Source: Campylobacter volucris
GTDB taxonomy: Bacteria; Campylobacterota; Campylobacteria; Campylobacterales; Campylobacteraceae
Direction: 5' to 3'
DNA: 64,000 nt
Assembly: GCF_008011665.1 (NCBI RefSeq)
Contig: NZ_VOWJ01000013.1
Coordinates: forward strand, 1-64,000
Under the pieces are notes generated by a model. That model was given only the letters and a program-made list of their open reading frames with translations. It was not told the DNA's origin and did no database searches. Position numbers and translations under genes: made by a program. This document shows positions 18,455 to 26,719 of the stretch, one piece after another. Each line of letters begins with the position of its first letter. The stretch's first letter is position 1.

Positions 18455-18676
18455 TTAGCATTTTAATTTTTTGATAATACTATCAAGTTTTTTACTATCA
18501 CCACCTTTTAAATCTTCCAAAGCTTCTATAGCTGGAGCAAAATCTTCCATTTCATCTAGGTAATTTTCTAAAGCATCTCTTAAAATTTGAGCTTTTTTCT
18601 TTTTTGAAATGTTAGCTGTTTTATCTAAGCGATCAAATAAATTTTGAGATAATGAAAAAGTACAGCGTTTATTCAT
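18455..18676 (-). CDS. Ribbon-helix-helix (CopG-like) DNA-binding protein, orphan
   Basis: This 73-residue protein has an N-terminal beta strand, CTFSLSQNLFDRLDKTA, and helices KKKKAQILRDALENYLDEME, which together give the RHH fold of CopG/ParD-type repressors. The C-terminal tail (IEALEDLKGGDSKKLDSIIKKLKC) could be a partner-binding segment. No toxin gene is adjacent: it is flanked by the cytochrome c and a hemerythrin. It may be a stand-alone regulator or an antitoxin that has lost its toxin. Its target is unknown. Confidence 0.8.
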   Translation of the reverse strand: MNKRCTFSLSQNLFDRLDKTANISKKKKAQILRDALENYLDEMEDFAPAIEALEDLKGGDSKKLDSIIKKLKC

Positions 18677-18686
18677 GTTGCAACCT

Positions 18687-19247
18687 TTATTTTGATTTTA
18701 TGTATTCTTGACAAATTTTGCACTTATAATTTGCATTTGTAGTTTGAATTTTTTGATGAATTTCATAAGATACTTTATGAATTTTATCTTTACACAAACA
18801 AATATACTCATAAGTGTTTTGCGTATTTACATTGTGTTTAGGGTGTGATTTTTTTAAGTGTTCTTGATGCCATTGTTCTATTTTCATATCCTCTTTTAAA
18901 ATATGTTCAAGTAACCATTTTGACGCAATAATATTTAATTTTTCTTTTAAATCATTTGTGCTTTTTATGTTTTGAATGAGCTCAATCATTGATTGTATAA
19001 TGCTTTTGTGAATTCTTTGATGATTTGCAAGATCAGGATATCCAATCTTTGCCATATATTTTTCTTCATCAGAAAAGTGTTCTTTCATATAGTTAAAAAA
19101 ATCGGCTAGTAAAAATTTAACTTGACCTTTGTGTATAGGTTTGTCTGAAATCATTTCGGCATTTGCGGCAAGTTCAAAGAGTTTTTTATGCTGTTCATCT
19201 ATTGCTTTGTTGTGTATGCTATATTTATCACACCATTTAGGTAGCAT
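18687..19247 (-). CDS. Bacteriohemerythrin with C-terminal Cys-rich domain
   Basis: This 186-residue cytoplasmic O2-binding protein has a non-haem di-iron four-helix bundle. The iron ligands are in place: DEQHKKLF, HFSDEEKYM, HQRIHKS and HILKEDMKIEQW. After a linker the last 40 residues form a separate module, with CLCKD, then HKVSYEIHQKIQ, then CKICQ. This CxC...CxxC pattern looks like a small zinc ribbon or rubredoxin-like site. It is paralogous with the gene at 19321. A role in O2 delivery or sensing, or protection of Fe-S enzymes, is the usual proposal for Campylobacter hemerythrins. Confidence 0.9.
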   Translation of the reverse strand: MLPKWCDKYSIHNKAIDEQHKKLFELAANAEMISDKPIHKGQVKFLLADFFNYMKEHFSDEEKYMAKIGYPDLANHQRIHKSIIQSMIELIQNIKSTNDLKEKLNIIASKWLLEHILKEDMKIEQWHQEHLKKSHPKHNVNTQNTYEYICLCKDKIHKVSYEIHQKIQTTNANYKCKICQEYIKSK

Positions 19248-19260
19248 ATTAATCCCTTAT

Positions 19261-19310
19261 TTATTTTAAATTATATTTTAATTATAAATATAATTATAAT
19301 TATAATTATA
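19261..19310. repeat. AATTAT-type tandem A/T tract in the hemerythrin promoter
   Basis: TAATTATAATTATAATTATA at 19291-19310 contains about three copies of a 6-base A/T unit, with similar sequence before it. Several overlapping TATAAT-like hexamers occur on the minus strand, upstream of the hemerythrin at 18687-19247. Variation in copy number could shift promoter strength. Confidence 0.5.
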
Positions 19311-19320
19311 TCATAAATCT

Positions 19321-19911
19321 CTATGTAAATATTTCTTCTTCTTTAGAAAATGTAAGATTACCTGTACATTCTTTACATTTAAAATTAGCTTTAGTATATT
19401 GAATTTTTAAATGAATATCATAAGAAACTTTGTGTTTCTTTCCTTCACAAGCACAATGATATACGAAAAAATTAGTTTTATTTTCTTCTTTGATGTTGTT
19501 AGAATTTTTATTGTTGTTTTGAGTGCTTTTATACCAATGTTCTATCATGATATCATGTTGAATAATATGTTCAATTAGCCATGAGCTTACAATAGTGTTT
19601 AATTTTTCTTTTAAATCATTAGTGGTTTTTACTTCTTTGATGAGTTTTACCATGGTATTTGTGATTTTTTTATGCATTAGTTTGTGTTGTTCGATATATG
19701 GATAATTAATTTGTTGCATATAATTTTCTTCTTCATCAAAATGAAATTTTATATAATGAAAAAAATCAGCAATGATTTTTTTAAGTTCGATTTGATAAAT
19801 AGCTCTATCAGACATTTCTTCAACTTTTGCTGCTAATTTAAAAAGCTTTTGGTGTTGAGCATCTAAAATTTCATTATTTACGCTATATTTTTGATCCCAT
19901 TCTGGCAACAT
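19321..19911 (-). CDS. Bacteriohemerythrin with C-terminal Cys-rich domain
   Basis: This is the second hemerythrin, about 196 residues from the ATG at 19911 (MLPEWDQKYS), which has AGGA at the right distance. The ATG two codons earlier has none. Iron ligands are DAQHQKLF, HFDEEENYM, HKLMHKK and HIIQHDIMIEHW. The C-terminal module again carries CACEG, HKVSYDIHLKIQ and CKECTG. It diverges from its paralogue mostly in the linker. It reads as an independent unit with its own leader; the neighbouring plus-strand two-component genes are dead. Confidence 0.9.
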   Translation of the reverse strand: MLPEWDQKYSVNNEILDAQHQKLFKLAAKVEEMSDRAIYQIELKKIIADFFHYIKFHFDEEENYMQQINYPYIEQHKLMHKKITNTMVKLIKEVKTTNDLKEKLNTIVSSWLIEHIIQHDIMIEHWYKSTQNNNKNSNNIKEENKTNFFVYHCACEGKKHKVSYDIHLKIQYTKANFKCKECTGNLTFSKEEEIFT

Positions 19912-19974
19912 AATCATCCTAAATCATTAAATACAACTTAAATTATTCTATAAACAATAGGCTTTAATTTTTAT

Positions 19975-20348
19975 AAATTCATTTTAATTCGTATAAACAA
20001 GATGGTTTTTTTAATAATGCTAATATCAAAAAAGCTAAAAATTGCGTAAAAATTTTTTATTATTATAAGATGATATTGTTTAATTAAATTTATTGTCAGT
20101 AAATTTTTAAAATATAAGCTATTATCTTTACCTTTAAAAGAATTAAAACTTTTTATCTTTGCTTGCAAAAATAAAGGAAAATTTATAGAGACTGCTTGTA
20201 TTTTTGAAGAAATTTAGGATTATAATCAAAAGTTAAGTGAGTTTGGTTTAAGAGTTTATACTAAAATTTTTTAGGCAAAGATAGTATTATTAACCAAAAA
20301 GGTATGAGATTCCTGTATTGCAAGAAACTAAAAAATTGCCTTGATAAT
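19975..20348 (+). pseudogene. Decayed response regulator (OmpR type), C-terminal half recognisable
   Basis: The winged-helix output domain can be followed across frames: LPLKELKLFIFACKNKGK and FIETACIFEEI in one frame, an in-frame TAG where Trp is expected, then DYNQKLSEFGLRVYTK. A frameshift follows, then FLGKDSIINQKGMRFLYCKK. This is the usual pattern of an OmpR-class C terminus (strand, recognition helix with SEFGLRVY, wing with INQKG). The receiver part upstream is badly worn (only traces such as KDDIV before 20075). There are several stops and at least one frameshift, so no product is expected. It lies just before the kinase remnant. Confidence 0.78.
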
Positions 20349-20369
20349 TGATTTTTTTATACCTTATTA

Positions 20370-21391
20370 ATATAGGTAGTAAATTGACATTTTGTTTTGG
20401 ATTTGGTATATAAAATAAGGTAAGGATACTGTCTTATTGTAATATAAATAAAAAATTTTGATCTTATAAATATCAGTATTCCAGCTATTACTCAACTTTT
20501 TAATTGTCAAATTTGCTATTTTGGATAAGATAAAAGCGTATTTTTAAAATTTGGATTTTCTTGTATAAACTTTACTTTTTAAATTAGATAATGTCGATAT
20601 TTATGATAAGAAATTGATTTATATTGCTAATGCAAGATTAAATAAGATTTTGTTGAGAAATTTAAATTTAGATATTTTAGGTGATGTTAATCATTTTGAG
20701 AGTTTTGACACAATGAGGTGATATTTCACTCTATTAGGTTTAAAGTTATTTTTACGATGATTTTTTCTTTAGTTTATATTGGGTATTATATGGTATTTTA
20801 TTTTAAAATTTACTCTAAAACCTCTAAAAATTAAGGTAAATTTTTAAATAATTTTATTAAAGATTACTACTTGCGAGATTAATACTTCAATTAGTGTGAT
20901 TTTATGAGTGTATAAAGTTCGAAAAAATAAGATTTTACTTTTTTAAATTTTTATCAAGCTTGTTCTTCTAATAAAGAACAGATTTTTAAAACCTTTAATT
21001 ATTAAAAAGGATAGAATATTTAAAATATTTTTAGAGCAAAAATATTACTTTAAAGCTTGATTTGCGATATGAAGGTTAAATTTTAATCAATAAAGAGTAA
21101 TTTTTTAATAATGTTTGATAATCAAGTAATATTATAAAATATAATATAAAAAATGGACACATAGAGATTAATTTATACAAAGAAAGACTAATGATTATAG
21201 TGGTTGTGGAATTTCTGAAACAAATTTGAGTAAAATCTTTGATCGTTATATGAGGTTTAATAATGATCAAGGTGGTTTTAGTATAGGATTTTCTTTGGTT
21301 AAAAAAAATATGTGATGAGCACTATATAAATATAGAAGTTTAAAGCAAACTTAAAGAAGAAACTTGTTTTATATTAACTTGGAAAAATTGA
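20370..21391 (+). pseudogene. Decayed sensor histidine kinase
   Basis: The clearest part is at about 21140-21391, in shifting frames: YNIKNGHIEINLYKE (N-box side), SGCGISETNLSKIFDRYMRF (G1 box and lid), NNDQGGFSIGFSLVKK (G2 box) and CFILTWKN before TGA at 21389. Upstream, a membrane-like segment and LKPLK (after the second helix, about 20800) and a worn periplasmic part (YDKKLIYIANARLNKILL) can be seen. The H-box is not found and the stretch between the helix and the N-box is short, so part is probably deleted. Together with the regulator remnant this is a dead two-component system. The position near hemerythrin and ribE is reminiscent of C. jejuni dccRS (inference). Confidence 0.8.
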
Positions 21392-21598
21392 TTATTTATT
21401 GCTCATTTTAGCTTTTTCTTTTGCTATTATGAGAGTGTTGATAAAATTTGTAATTTCTTGGCTATCTTGTTTATTGAGCGGGTTGATATTATAATTTAAC
21501 ATTTGTGTGGTTAAGAGCTCATTGCTAAGATCATTATCTGAAAATTCTCTTGCTTTTTGTAAAATTTTTAAAGCTTGTAAATTTTTTATTTCATACAT
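21392..21598 (-). CDS. Small protein of unknown function
   Basis: This 68-residue soluble, helical protein is rich in Asn, Leu and Lys, with no Cys and no known motif (it begins MYEIKNLQALKILQKA). It begins one base after the pgeF stop on the same strand, so it is probably translated from the ribE-pgeF mRNA. A small gene at this place is also present in C. jejuni as I recall. Its stop abuts the dead kinase on the other strand. Confidence 0.7.
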   Translation of the reverse strand: MYEIKNLQALKILQKAREFSDNDLSNELLTTQMLNYNINPLNKQDSQEITNFINTLIIAKEKAKMSNK

Positions 21599-21599
21599 A

Positions 21600-22271
21600 T
21601 TAATCCTTTAAATAAATCACACTTGCTATGCGTTTTGGAGTTTGATTTTTTCTATAAGAAAAAAATCTTTCATCATCAAAAGTACAAATGTTAATATCTA
21701 TAATTTTTTCTATACCTAAATCATTTGCTTGAAATTTAACCATTTTTTTTAAATCAAGTTTGTTTTTATCTAAAAAATTAGAAAAATTCTTTTGAGCAAA
21801 GTCTAAAATTTCTCCATTTATCTCATAATTTAACCCACAAATTCCTGCAGAAATGATTAAAGTGATATCTTGGCGATTGCTTTGAAATTTTGTTTGCATT
21901 TTTAACACTGCTTGGTTTAAAATATTTTCGAAGCAACCTTTTCTTCCTGAGTGTAAAGCGCTAATGATTTTTTTATTTTCATCATATAAAAGCAAAGGCA
22001 AACAATCAGCGCTTGAAATACACAAAGCAGTCTTTTTTAAAGGGCTGACCACTCCATCGCAATTTATATTAAAATCATCATTATAAACACTAACTATATT
22101 AGAATGAATTTGATTTAAAAAAACGCAAGTTTGTATATTAGTATCAAATTCAAATACGCTATGATGGATAATATTTTCTCTGAAAATATTATAATCTTTA
22201 TCAAAAGCAACAAATGCTTTTACATAATCATTTTCTAATAAAGTGATGAAATTTGATCGATTTGTTGCCAT
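21600..22271 (-). CDS. pgeF: Purine nucleoside phosphorylase / polyphenol oxidase family (YfiH, LACC1-like)
   Basis: This 223-residue protein has the metal-binding motifs of the family: CISSADCLPLLL and ALHSGRKGCFENIL (usually HAGWRG). Members bind zinc and act on nucleosides, and in E. coli YfiH edits peptidoglycan precursors. The start at 22271 makes a 37-base overlap with the end of ribE; no closer Met is available, so the overlap is probably real. It is part of a minus-strand trio with ribE and the 68-residue protein. Confidence 0.85.
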   Translation of the reverse strand: MATNRSNFITLLENDYVKAFVAFDKDYNIFRENIIHHSVFEFDTNIQTCVFLNQIHSNIVSVYNDDFNINCDGVVSPLKKTALCISSADCLPLLLYDENKKIISALHSGRKGCFENILNQAVLKMQTKFQSNRQDITLIISAGICGLNYEINGEILDFAQKNFSNFLDKNKLDLKKMVKFQANDLGIEKIIDINICTFDDERFFSYRKNQTPKRIASVIYLKD

Positions 22272-22843
22272 GTGAGTGTTTCTTTATGATGAATTTGTCT
22301 ATAAATATAACGAGCTAGAAGATCTGTTTCTATATTTACTCTTCTTTTTATGGTATATTTTTTAAATAAAGTTTCTTTAAAAGTTATAGGGATGATGGTT
22401 AAACGAAAAGAATCATCAAAAACTTCATTAATTGTTAGGCTAACTCCATCTATACCTATACTACCTTTATTTGCAATCAACATCATTATATCTTTAGGAG
22501 CTTTAATATAAAAATCAATTCCATTTTGGTTATTTTGTATTTTTATAATTTCTCCAATTGCATCAATATGTCCTTGCATTAAGTGCCCATCAAGTCTATC
22601 TCCAAATTTTAAAGCAGGTTCTATATGAACATAATCTTTAAAATTTTCTATAGCTATGTGGGTCCTGCTTTCATAAGAAAGCTCTACACTAAATCCATTA
22701 TGATAAATTTGAGTTACGCTTAAACATGCACCATTTACAGCGATGCTATCGCCTAAATTTGGTTTGTATTTAGCATTTAGCGTAAGTGTATTATTTTGAT
22801 AAGATTTGACAAAAGCTAACTCTCTAATAAGCCCGTTAAACAT
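22235..22843 (-). CDS. ribE: Riboflavin synthase alpha subunit
   Basis: RibE converts two 6,7-dimethyl-8-ribityllumazines to riboflavin. It has 202 residues. It has the two similar lumazine-binding halves: MFNGLIRELA...GDSIAVNGACLSVTQ in the first and GHIDAIGEI...SIGIDGVSLTIN in the second, the SxxxxGxSLTV-like motif of the family. The His of YESRTHIA is typical. No FMN riboswitch is seen upstream, and the divergent leader to mnmG is only about 100 bases. Confidence 0.94.
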   Translation of the reverse strand: MFNGLIRELAFVKSYQNNTLTLNAKYKPNLGDSIAVNGACLSVTQIYHNGFSVELSYESRTHIAIENFKDYVHIEPALKFGDRLDGHLMQGHIDAIGEIIKIQNNQNGIDFYIKAPKDIMMLIANKGSIGIDGVSLTINEVFDDSFRLTIIPITFKETLFKKYTIKRRVNIETDLLARYIYRQIHHKETLTWQQIDQISSLY

Positions 22844-22910
22844 TGATAAACCTTGATTTTTTAATTAATTTTATCCAAAAGTTATAAATTTAGTTTTAAG
22901 TAAAATATTA

Positions 22911-22916
22911 TATAAT
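22911..22916 (+). promoter_or_regulatory. -10 element of mnmG
   Basis: TATAAT lies 30 bases before the mnmG ATG, preceded by an A/T-rich stretch, in the divergent ribE-mnmG spacer. Confidence 0.55.
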
Positions 22917-22946
22917 CCTTGCCTTTTTAGAAAATAAAGGCAAAAT

Positions 22947-24797
22947 ATGTTTGATGTGATTGTAATAGGCGGTGGCCATGCTGGTATAGAGGCTAGTTCA
23001 GCTGCTGCTAGAATGGGTAAAAAAATTTTACTTTTAACGACTTTAATAGAGCAAATTGGTGCAGCAAGTTGCAATCCTGCCATAGGAGGTTTAGCTAAAG
23101 GGCACTTGGTAAAAGAACTAGATGCTATGGGTGGTTTAATGGGACAAATCACCGATGAATCTGGAATTCAATTTAGAATTTTAAATGAAAGTAAAGGAGT
23201 GGCAGTTCGTGGAAGTAGAGCACAAATTGATATGGATGCTTATAGAATTTGTGCTAGAAATAAACTTTTAAAACTACAAAATTTAGAAATTTCACAAGAA
23301 CAAGTTGTATCTTTGATTATAGAAAATGATGCTGTTAAAGGTGTAAAAACTAATTTAGATAATACATATTTTGCAAAAAAAATTATCCTTACAACAGGAA
23401 CTTTTTTAAATGGACTCATCCATATAGGAGAAAAAAAGCTTCAAGCAGGTAGGGTGGGGGAACTTGCTTCAATAAATTTAGGAGAATATTTAAAACAAAG
23501 TGGTTTAAAAATAGGAAGATTAAAAACGGGAACTTGTCCAAGAGTTGATGCTAAAAGTATTGATTTTAATGTATTAGAAATTCAACACGGTGATACAAAT
23601 CCTAAGGCCTTTAGTTTTAAAACAAAAAATTTTACTCCTAATCAGCTTCCATGTTATATAGCAAGAACCAATCTAAAAACACATGAAATTATTAAAAATA
23701 ATTTTTATCGAGCTCCGTTATTTACAGGTCAAATCGAAGGCATAGGACCAAGATATTGTCCTTCTATTGAAGATAAAATTAATCGTTTTGAAGATAAAGA
23801 AAGTCATCATTTGTTTATAGAACCTCAAACTAAAGATGCGACAGAATATTATATTAATGGGCTTTCTACTTCTTTGCCTTATGAAGTGCAAATTGCTATG
23901 CTAAGAAGTATTGAAGGTTTTGAAAATGCTAAAATTACGCGTTTTGGCTATGCTATAGAATATGATTATATTGATCCAACCGAGTTAAAGCACACTTTAG
24001 AAACTAAAAAGATTAAAAATTTATATTGTTCTGGTCAGATTAATGGTACAACAGGCTATGAAGAAGCAGCAGCGCAAGGATTTATGGCCGGGATTAATGC
24101 GGTTTTGGCCATTGAAAAAAAAGATCCTTTTGTATTAAGACGCGATGAGGCTTATATAGGAGTATTGATTGATGATTTGGTAATTAAGGGCACAAAAGAA
24201 CCATATAGAATGTTTACTTCAAGAGCTGAATATAGGCTTTTACTAAGAGAAGAAAATGCTATTTTAAGACTTGGAGAGTATGGATATAATTTTGGCCTTT
24301 TAAATGATGAAGAATTTTCATATATAAATCATATCAAACAAAATGTTCAAAAAGGACTAGAATATTTATTAGAAACTTCTTGGACTCCAAGCAATCAAAA
24401 CAATGAATTTTTACAAAGTATCAATGAAGAAAAAATTTCTTCCATAGTAAGTTTGCAAAAAATTGTTGCAAGATCAAGCTTTACTATAGATAAGTTAAAA
24501 GCTTTAAGTGAAATGTTTGAAAAAATGGATGAATATTCATTAAATGAAATTTTAAATGAAGCAAAGTATTATCATTATATAGCAATGCAAAAAGCTCAGA
24601 TAGATAAAATGAAACATTTGCATGAAGTTAAAATTCCTGAAAATTTTGATTTTAATAAAGTAAGTGGTTTAAGCAATGAAGTTGTAGAAAAATTACAAAA
24701 ATTTAACCCACCTACTATTTTTGCTGCCTCGCAAATTAGTGGTATAACTCCTGCTGCATTAGATATTTTATACATATATATTAAAATGAAAAAATAA
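22947..24797 (+). CDS. mnmG: tRNA uridine-34 5-carboxymethylaminomethyl modification enzyme
   Basis: MnmG is the FAD enzyme that with MnmE modifies the wobble uridine of several tRNAs. It has 616 residues, full length. Motifs are [17 protein letters not shown] (FAD), [46 protein letters not shown] (as [11 protein letters not shown]) and [12 protein letters not shown]. The C-terminal helical tail is present. It is a single gene with its own promoter; a terminator follows at 24795. Confidence 0.97.
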   Translation: MFDVIVIGGGHAGIEASSAAARMGKKILLLTTLIEQIGAASCNPAIGGLAKGHLVKELDAMGGLMGQITDESGIQFRILNESKGVAVRGSRAQIDMDAYRICARNKLLKLQNLEISQEQVVSLIIENDAVKGVKTNLDNTYFAKKIILTTGTFLNGLIHIGEKKLQAGRVGELASINLGEYLKQSGLKIGRLKTGTCPRVDAKSIDFNVLEIQHGDTNPKAFSFKTKNFTPNQLPCYIARTNLKTHEIIKNNFYRAPLFTGQIEGIGPRYCPSIEDKINRFEDKESHHLFIEPQTKDATEYYINGLSTSLPYEVQIAMLRSIEGFENAKITRFGYAIEYDYIDPTELKHTLETKKIKNLYCSGQINGTTGYEEAAAQGFMAGINAVLAIEKKDPFVLRRDEAYIGVLIDDLVIKGTKEPYRMFTSRAEYRLLLREENAILRLGEYGYNFGLLNDEEFSYINHIKQNVQKGLEYLLETSWTPSNQNNEFLQSINEEKISSIVSLQKIVARSSFTIDKLKALSEMFEKMDEYSLNEILNEAKYYHYIAMQKAQIDKMKHLHEVKIPENFDFNKVSGLSNEVVEKLQKFNPPTIFAASQISGITPAALDILYIYIKMKK

Positions 24798-24823
24798 TTT
24801 AGATAATTATAATGTCTAAATTA
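24795..24823 (+). terminator. Terminator after mnmG
   Basis: TAATTTAGA...TCTAAATTA forms a 9-bp A/T-rich stem at the stop codon of mnmG, followed by TTTTAAA. It is weak in GC but placed as expected. Confidence 0.55.
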
Positions 24824-24967
24824 TTTTAAATCTCGCAACTAAAATCAATTTAAATAATACCATTTAAATCTTATTTATAAGGCTTTTGCAAAAGAAAAAA
24901 TTTATTATTTTTACGATACACTACTTACTTTTTACATTGAAAAATAATTTTAAAATAAGGGAGTAAT

Positions 24968-25471
24968 ATGGCTACATCTGAGAGTAGGCGAAGCTTTATG
25001 GGATTTGCTTTTGGAACAGTAGCTGCTGTGGGAGGTGCTTTTTCATTAGTTGCAATGAAAAAGACTTGGGATCCACTTCCAAGTGTTAAAGCAGCGGGGA
25101 TTACAACTGTAGATCTTTCAAGCATGAAAGAAGGGGAATTGAGGACAATAGAATGGCGTAAAAAGCCAATTTTTATTCTCAAAAAAGATGCAGATATGGC
25201 AAAAGATAGTAAAAGAGATGTGGTTGTAGGTGATGTTGCTTACACTGTTGTTATTGGTCTTTGTACTCATTTAGGCTGTATTCCAGCTTATGCTCCAAGT
25301 GAAAGATTATTCAAATGTGCTTGTCATGGTGGAGAATTTGATGTTAATGGAGTTAATGTATTTGGTCCGCCTCCAAGACCTTTAGATATCCCACCTTTTA
25401 GGATAGAGGGAACAAAATTGGTTTTAGGGGAAGAAGGTCCAGAGTATAAAAAAATGATGGAGGAAGCTTAA
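24968..25471 (+). CDS. petA: Ubiquinol-cytochrome c reductase, Rieske iron-sulfur subunit
   Basis: This 167-residue subunit of complex III passes electrons from menaquinol to cytochrome c1. The N terminus has a twin-arginine motif (SRRSFMGFA) and an uncleaved membrane helix. The 2Fe-2S cluster ligands are CTHLGC and CACHGGEF, with GPPPRPLD after them. The start has GGGAGT at the correct distance. The TatA gene later in this window would serve its export. It is the first gene of petABC. Confidence 0.97.
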   Translation: MATSESRRSFMGFAFGTVAAVGGAFSLVAMKKTWDPLPSVKAAGITTVDLSSMKEGELRTIEWRKKPIFILKKDADMAKDSKRDVVVGDVAYTVVIGLCTHLGCIPAYAPSERLFKCACHGGEFDVNGVNVFGPPPRPLDIPPFRIEGTKLVLGEEGPEYKKMMEEA

Positions 25472-25472
25472 T

Positions 25473-26717
25473 ATGGCACAAATTAAAAAAGCTACTGGTA
25501 TTATTGATTGGCTTGATCAAAGATTAGCTGTAAATAAGCTTTTTAATGTTTTAATGGCGCAATATTGGATACCAAAACAAATTAATTTTTTATGGGCAAT
25601 GGGTGTAATTTTGACAACACTTTTTGCAATGCTTTTTATATCAGGTTTATTTTTGGTAATGTATTACAAACCCGATGTAGCTTTGGCTTTTGATAGTGTA
25701 AATAAAACTATTATGCAAGAAGTTGAGTATGGTTGGCTTTGGCGTCATATTCACGGTGTGGCCGCTTCAATTGTGTTTTTGATTATTTATATTCATATGC
25801 TTACTGGAATTTATTATGGATCTTATAAAAAAGGTCGTGAGATGATCTGGGTAAGTGGTATGCTATTGTTTGTTGTGTTTTCAGCAGAAGCATTTAGTGG
25901 CTATATGTTACCTTGGGGACAAATGAGTTATTGGGCTGCTCAAGTTATTACCAATTTATTTGGAGGTATTCCTTTTATAGGTCCTGAACTTGTTATTTGG
26001 ATAAGGGGTGATTATGCAGTTTCAGATCCAACATTAACAAGGTTTTTCATGCTTCATGTTTGTTTGTTGCCTATAGTGATCTTAAGTATTATAGCTTTTC
26101 ATTTTTATTCGTTAAGAATTCCTCATGTTAATAATGAAATTTCAGAAGAAATTGACTTTGATTTAGAAGCTGAGAGATATTTGGCTGGTGATACTAAAGG
26201 TTCTAAGGTTATACCTTTTTGGCCAGGCTTTTTAGCAAAAGATTTTATGTATATTTCGTTATTTATGATTTTCTTCTTTTATTTGGTTAGTTTTAAATTC
26301 AATTTTGCTATGGATCCTATAAATTTTGAACCTGCAAATTCATTAAAAACTCCAGCACATATTTATCCTGAATGGTATTTTTTATGGAGTTATGAAGTAT
26401 TAAGAGGATTTTTCTTTGATGTTGGAAGTATAAAAGCTTTTGATATCGGTTTGGCTGCATTTGGTATAGCGCAAATTATCTTTTTCTTATTACCATGGCT
26501 TGATAGAAGTGATATAGTAAAACCAGCACATGAAAGACCGATGTTTTTTATTTGGTTTTGGGTGTTATTAATAGACATGATTGTATTAACAATATATGGA
26601 AAACTTCCTCCAACTGGTATTAATGCTTGGATAGGATTTTATGCATCTATGGTATTTTTATTGTTGTTATTAGTAGTATTGCCAATTATTACAATTATGG
26701 AAAGAAAAAGGGGCTAA
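25473..26717 (+). CDS. petB: Ubiquinol-cytochrome c reductase, cytochrome b subunit
   Basis: This 414-residue membrane subunit carries both b haems and the quinone sites. The haem His pairs lie in RHIHGVAASIVFLIIYIHML and in MLHVCLLPIVILSIIAFHFYSLRIPH. The Qo-site element is PEWYFLW (the PEWY motif). It follows petA by 1 base and ends 2 bases before petC. Confidence 0.97.
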   Translation: MAQIKKATGIIDWLDQRLAVNKLFNVLMAQYWIPKQINFLWAMGVILTTLFAMLFISGLFLVMYYKPDVALAFDSVNKTIMQEVEYGWLWRHIHGVAASIVFLIIYIHMLTGIYYGSYKKGREMIWVSGMLLFVVFSAEAFSGYMLPWGQMSYWAAQVITNLFGGIPFIGPELVIWIRGDYAVSDPTLTRFFMLHVCLLPIVILSIIAFHFYSLRIPHVNNEISEEIDFDLEAERYLAGDTKGSKVIPFWPGFLAKDFMYISLFMIFFFYLVSFKFNFAMDPINFEPANSLKTPAHIYPEWYFLWSYEVLRGFFFDVGSIKAFDIGLAAFGIAQIIFFLLPWLDRSDIVKPAHERPMFFIWFWVLLIDMIVLTIYGKLPPTGINAWIGFYASMVFLLLLLVVLPIITIMERKRG

Positions 26718-26719
26718 TA

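Noticed and set aside
19971-20168. Minus-strand 65-codon frame
   Set aside because: It is the shadow of the decayed response regulator; composition is random A/T and there is no ribosome site.
21076-21270. Minus-strand 64-codon frame
   Set aside because: It lies opposite the kinase remnant and has no recognisable features.
26627-26719. Longer PetC N terminus
   Set aside because: The extra 31 codons are inside petB; the 2-base spacing of the ATG at 26720 fits the operon.
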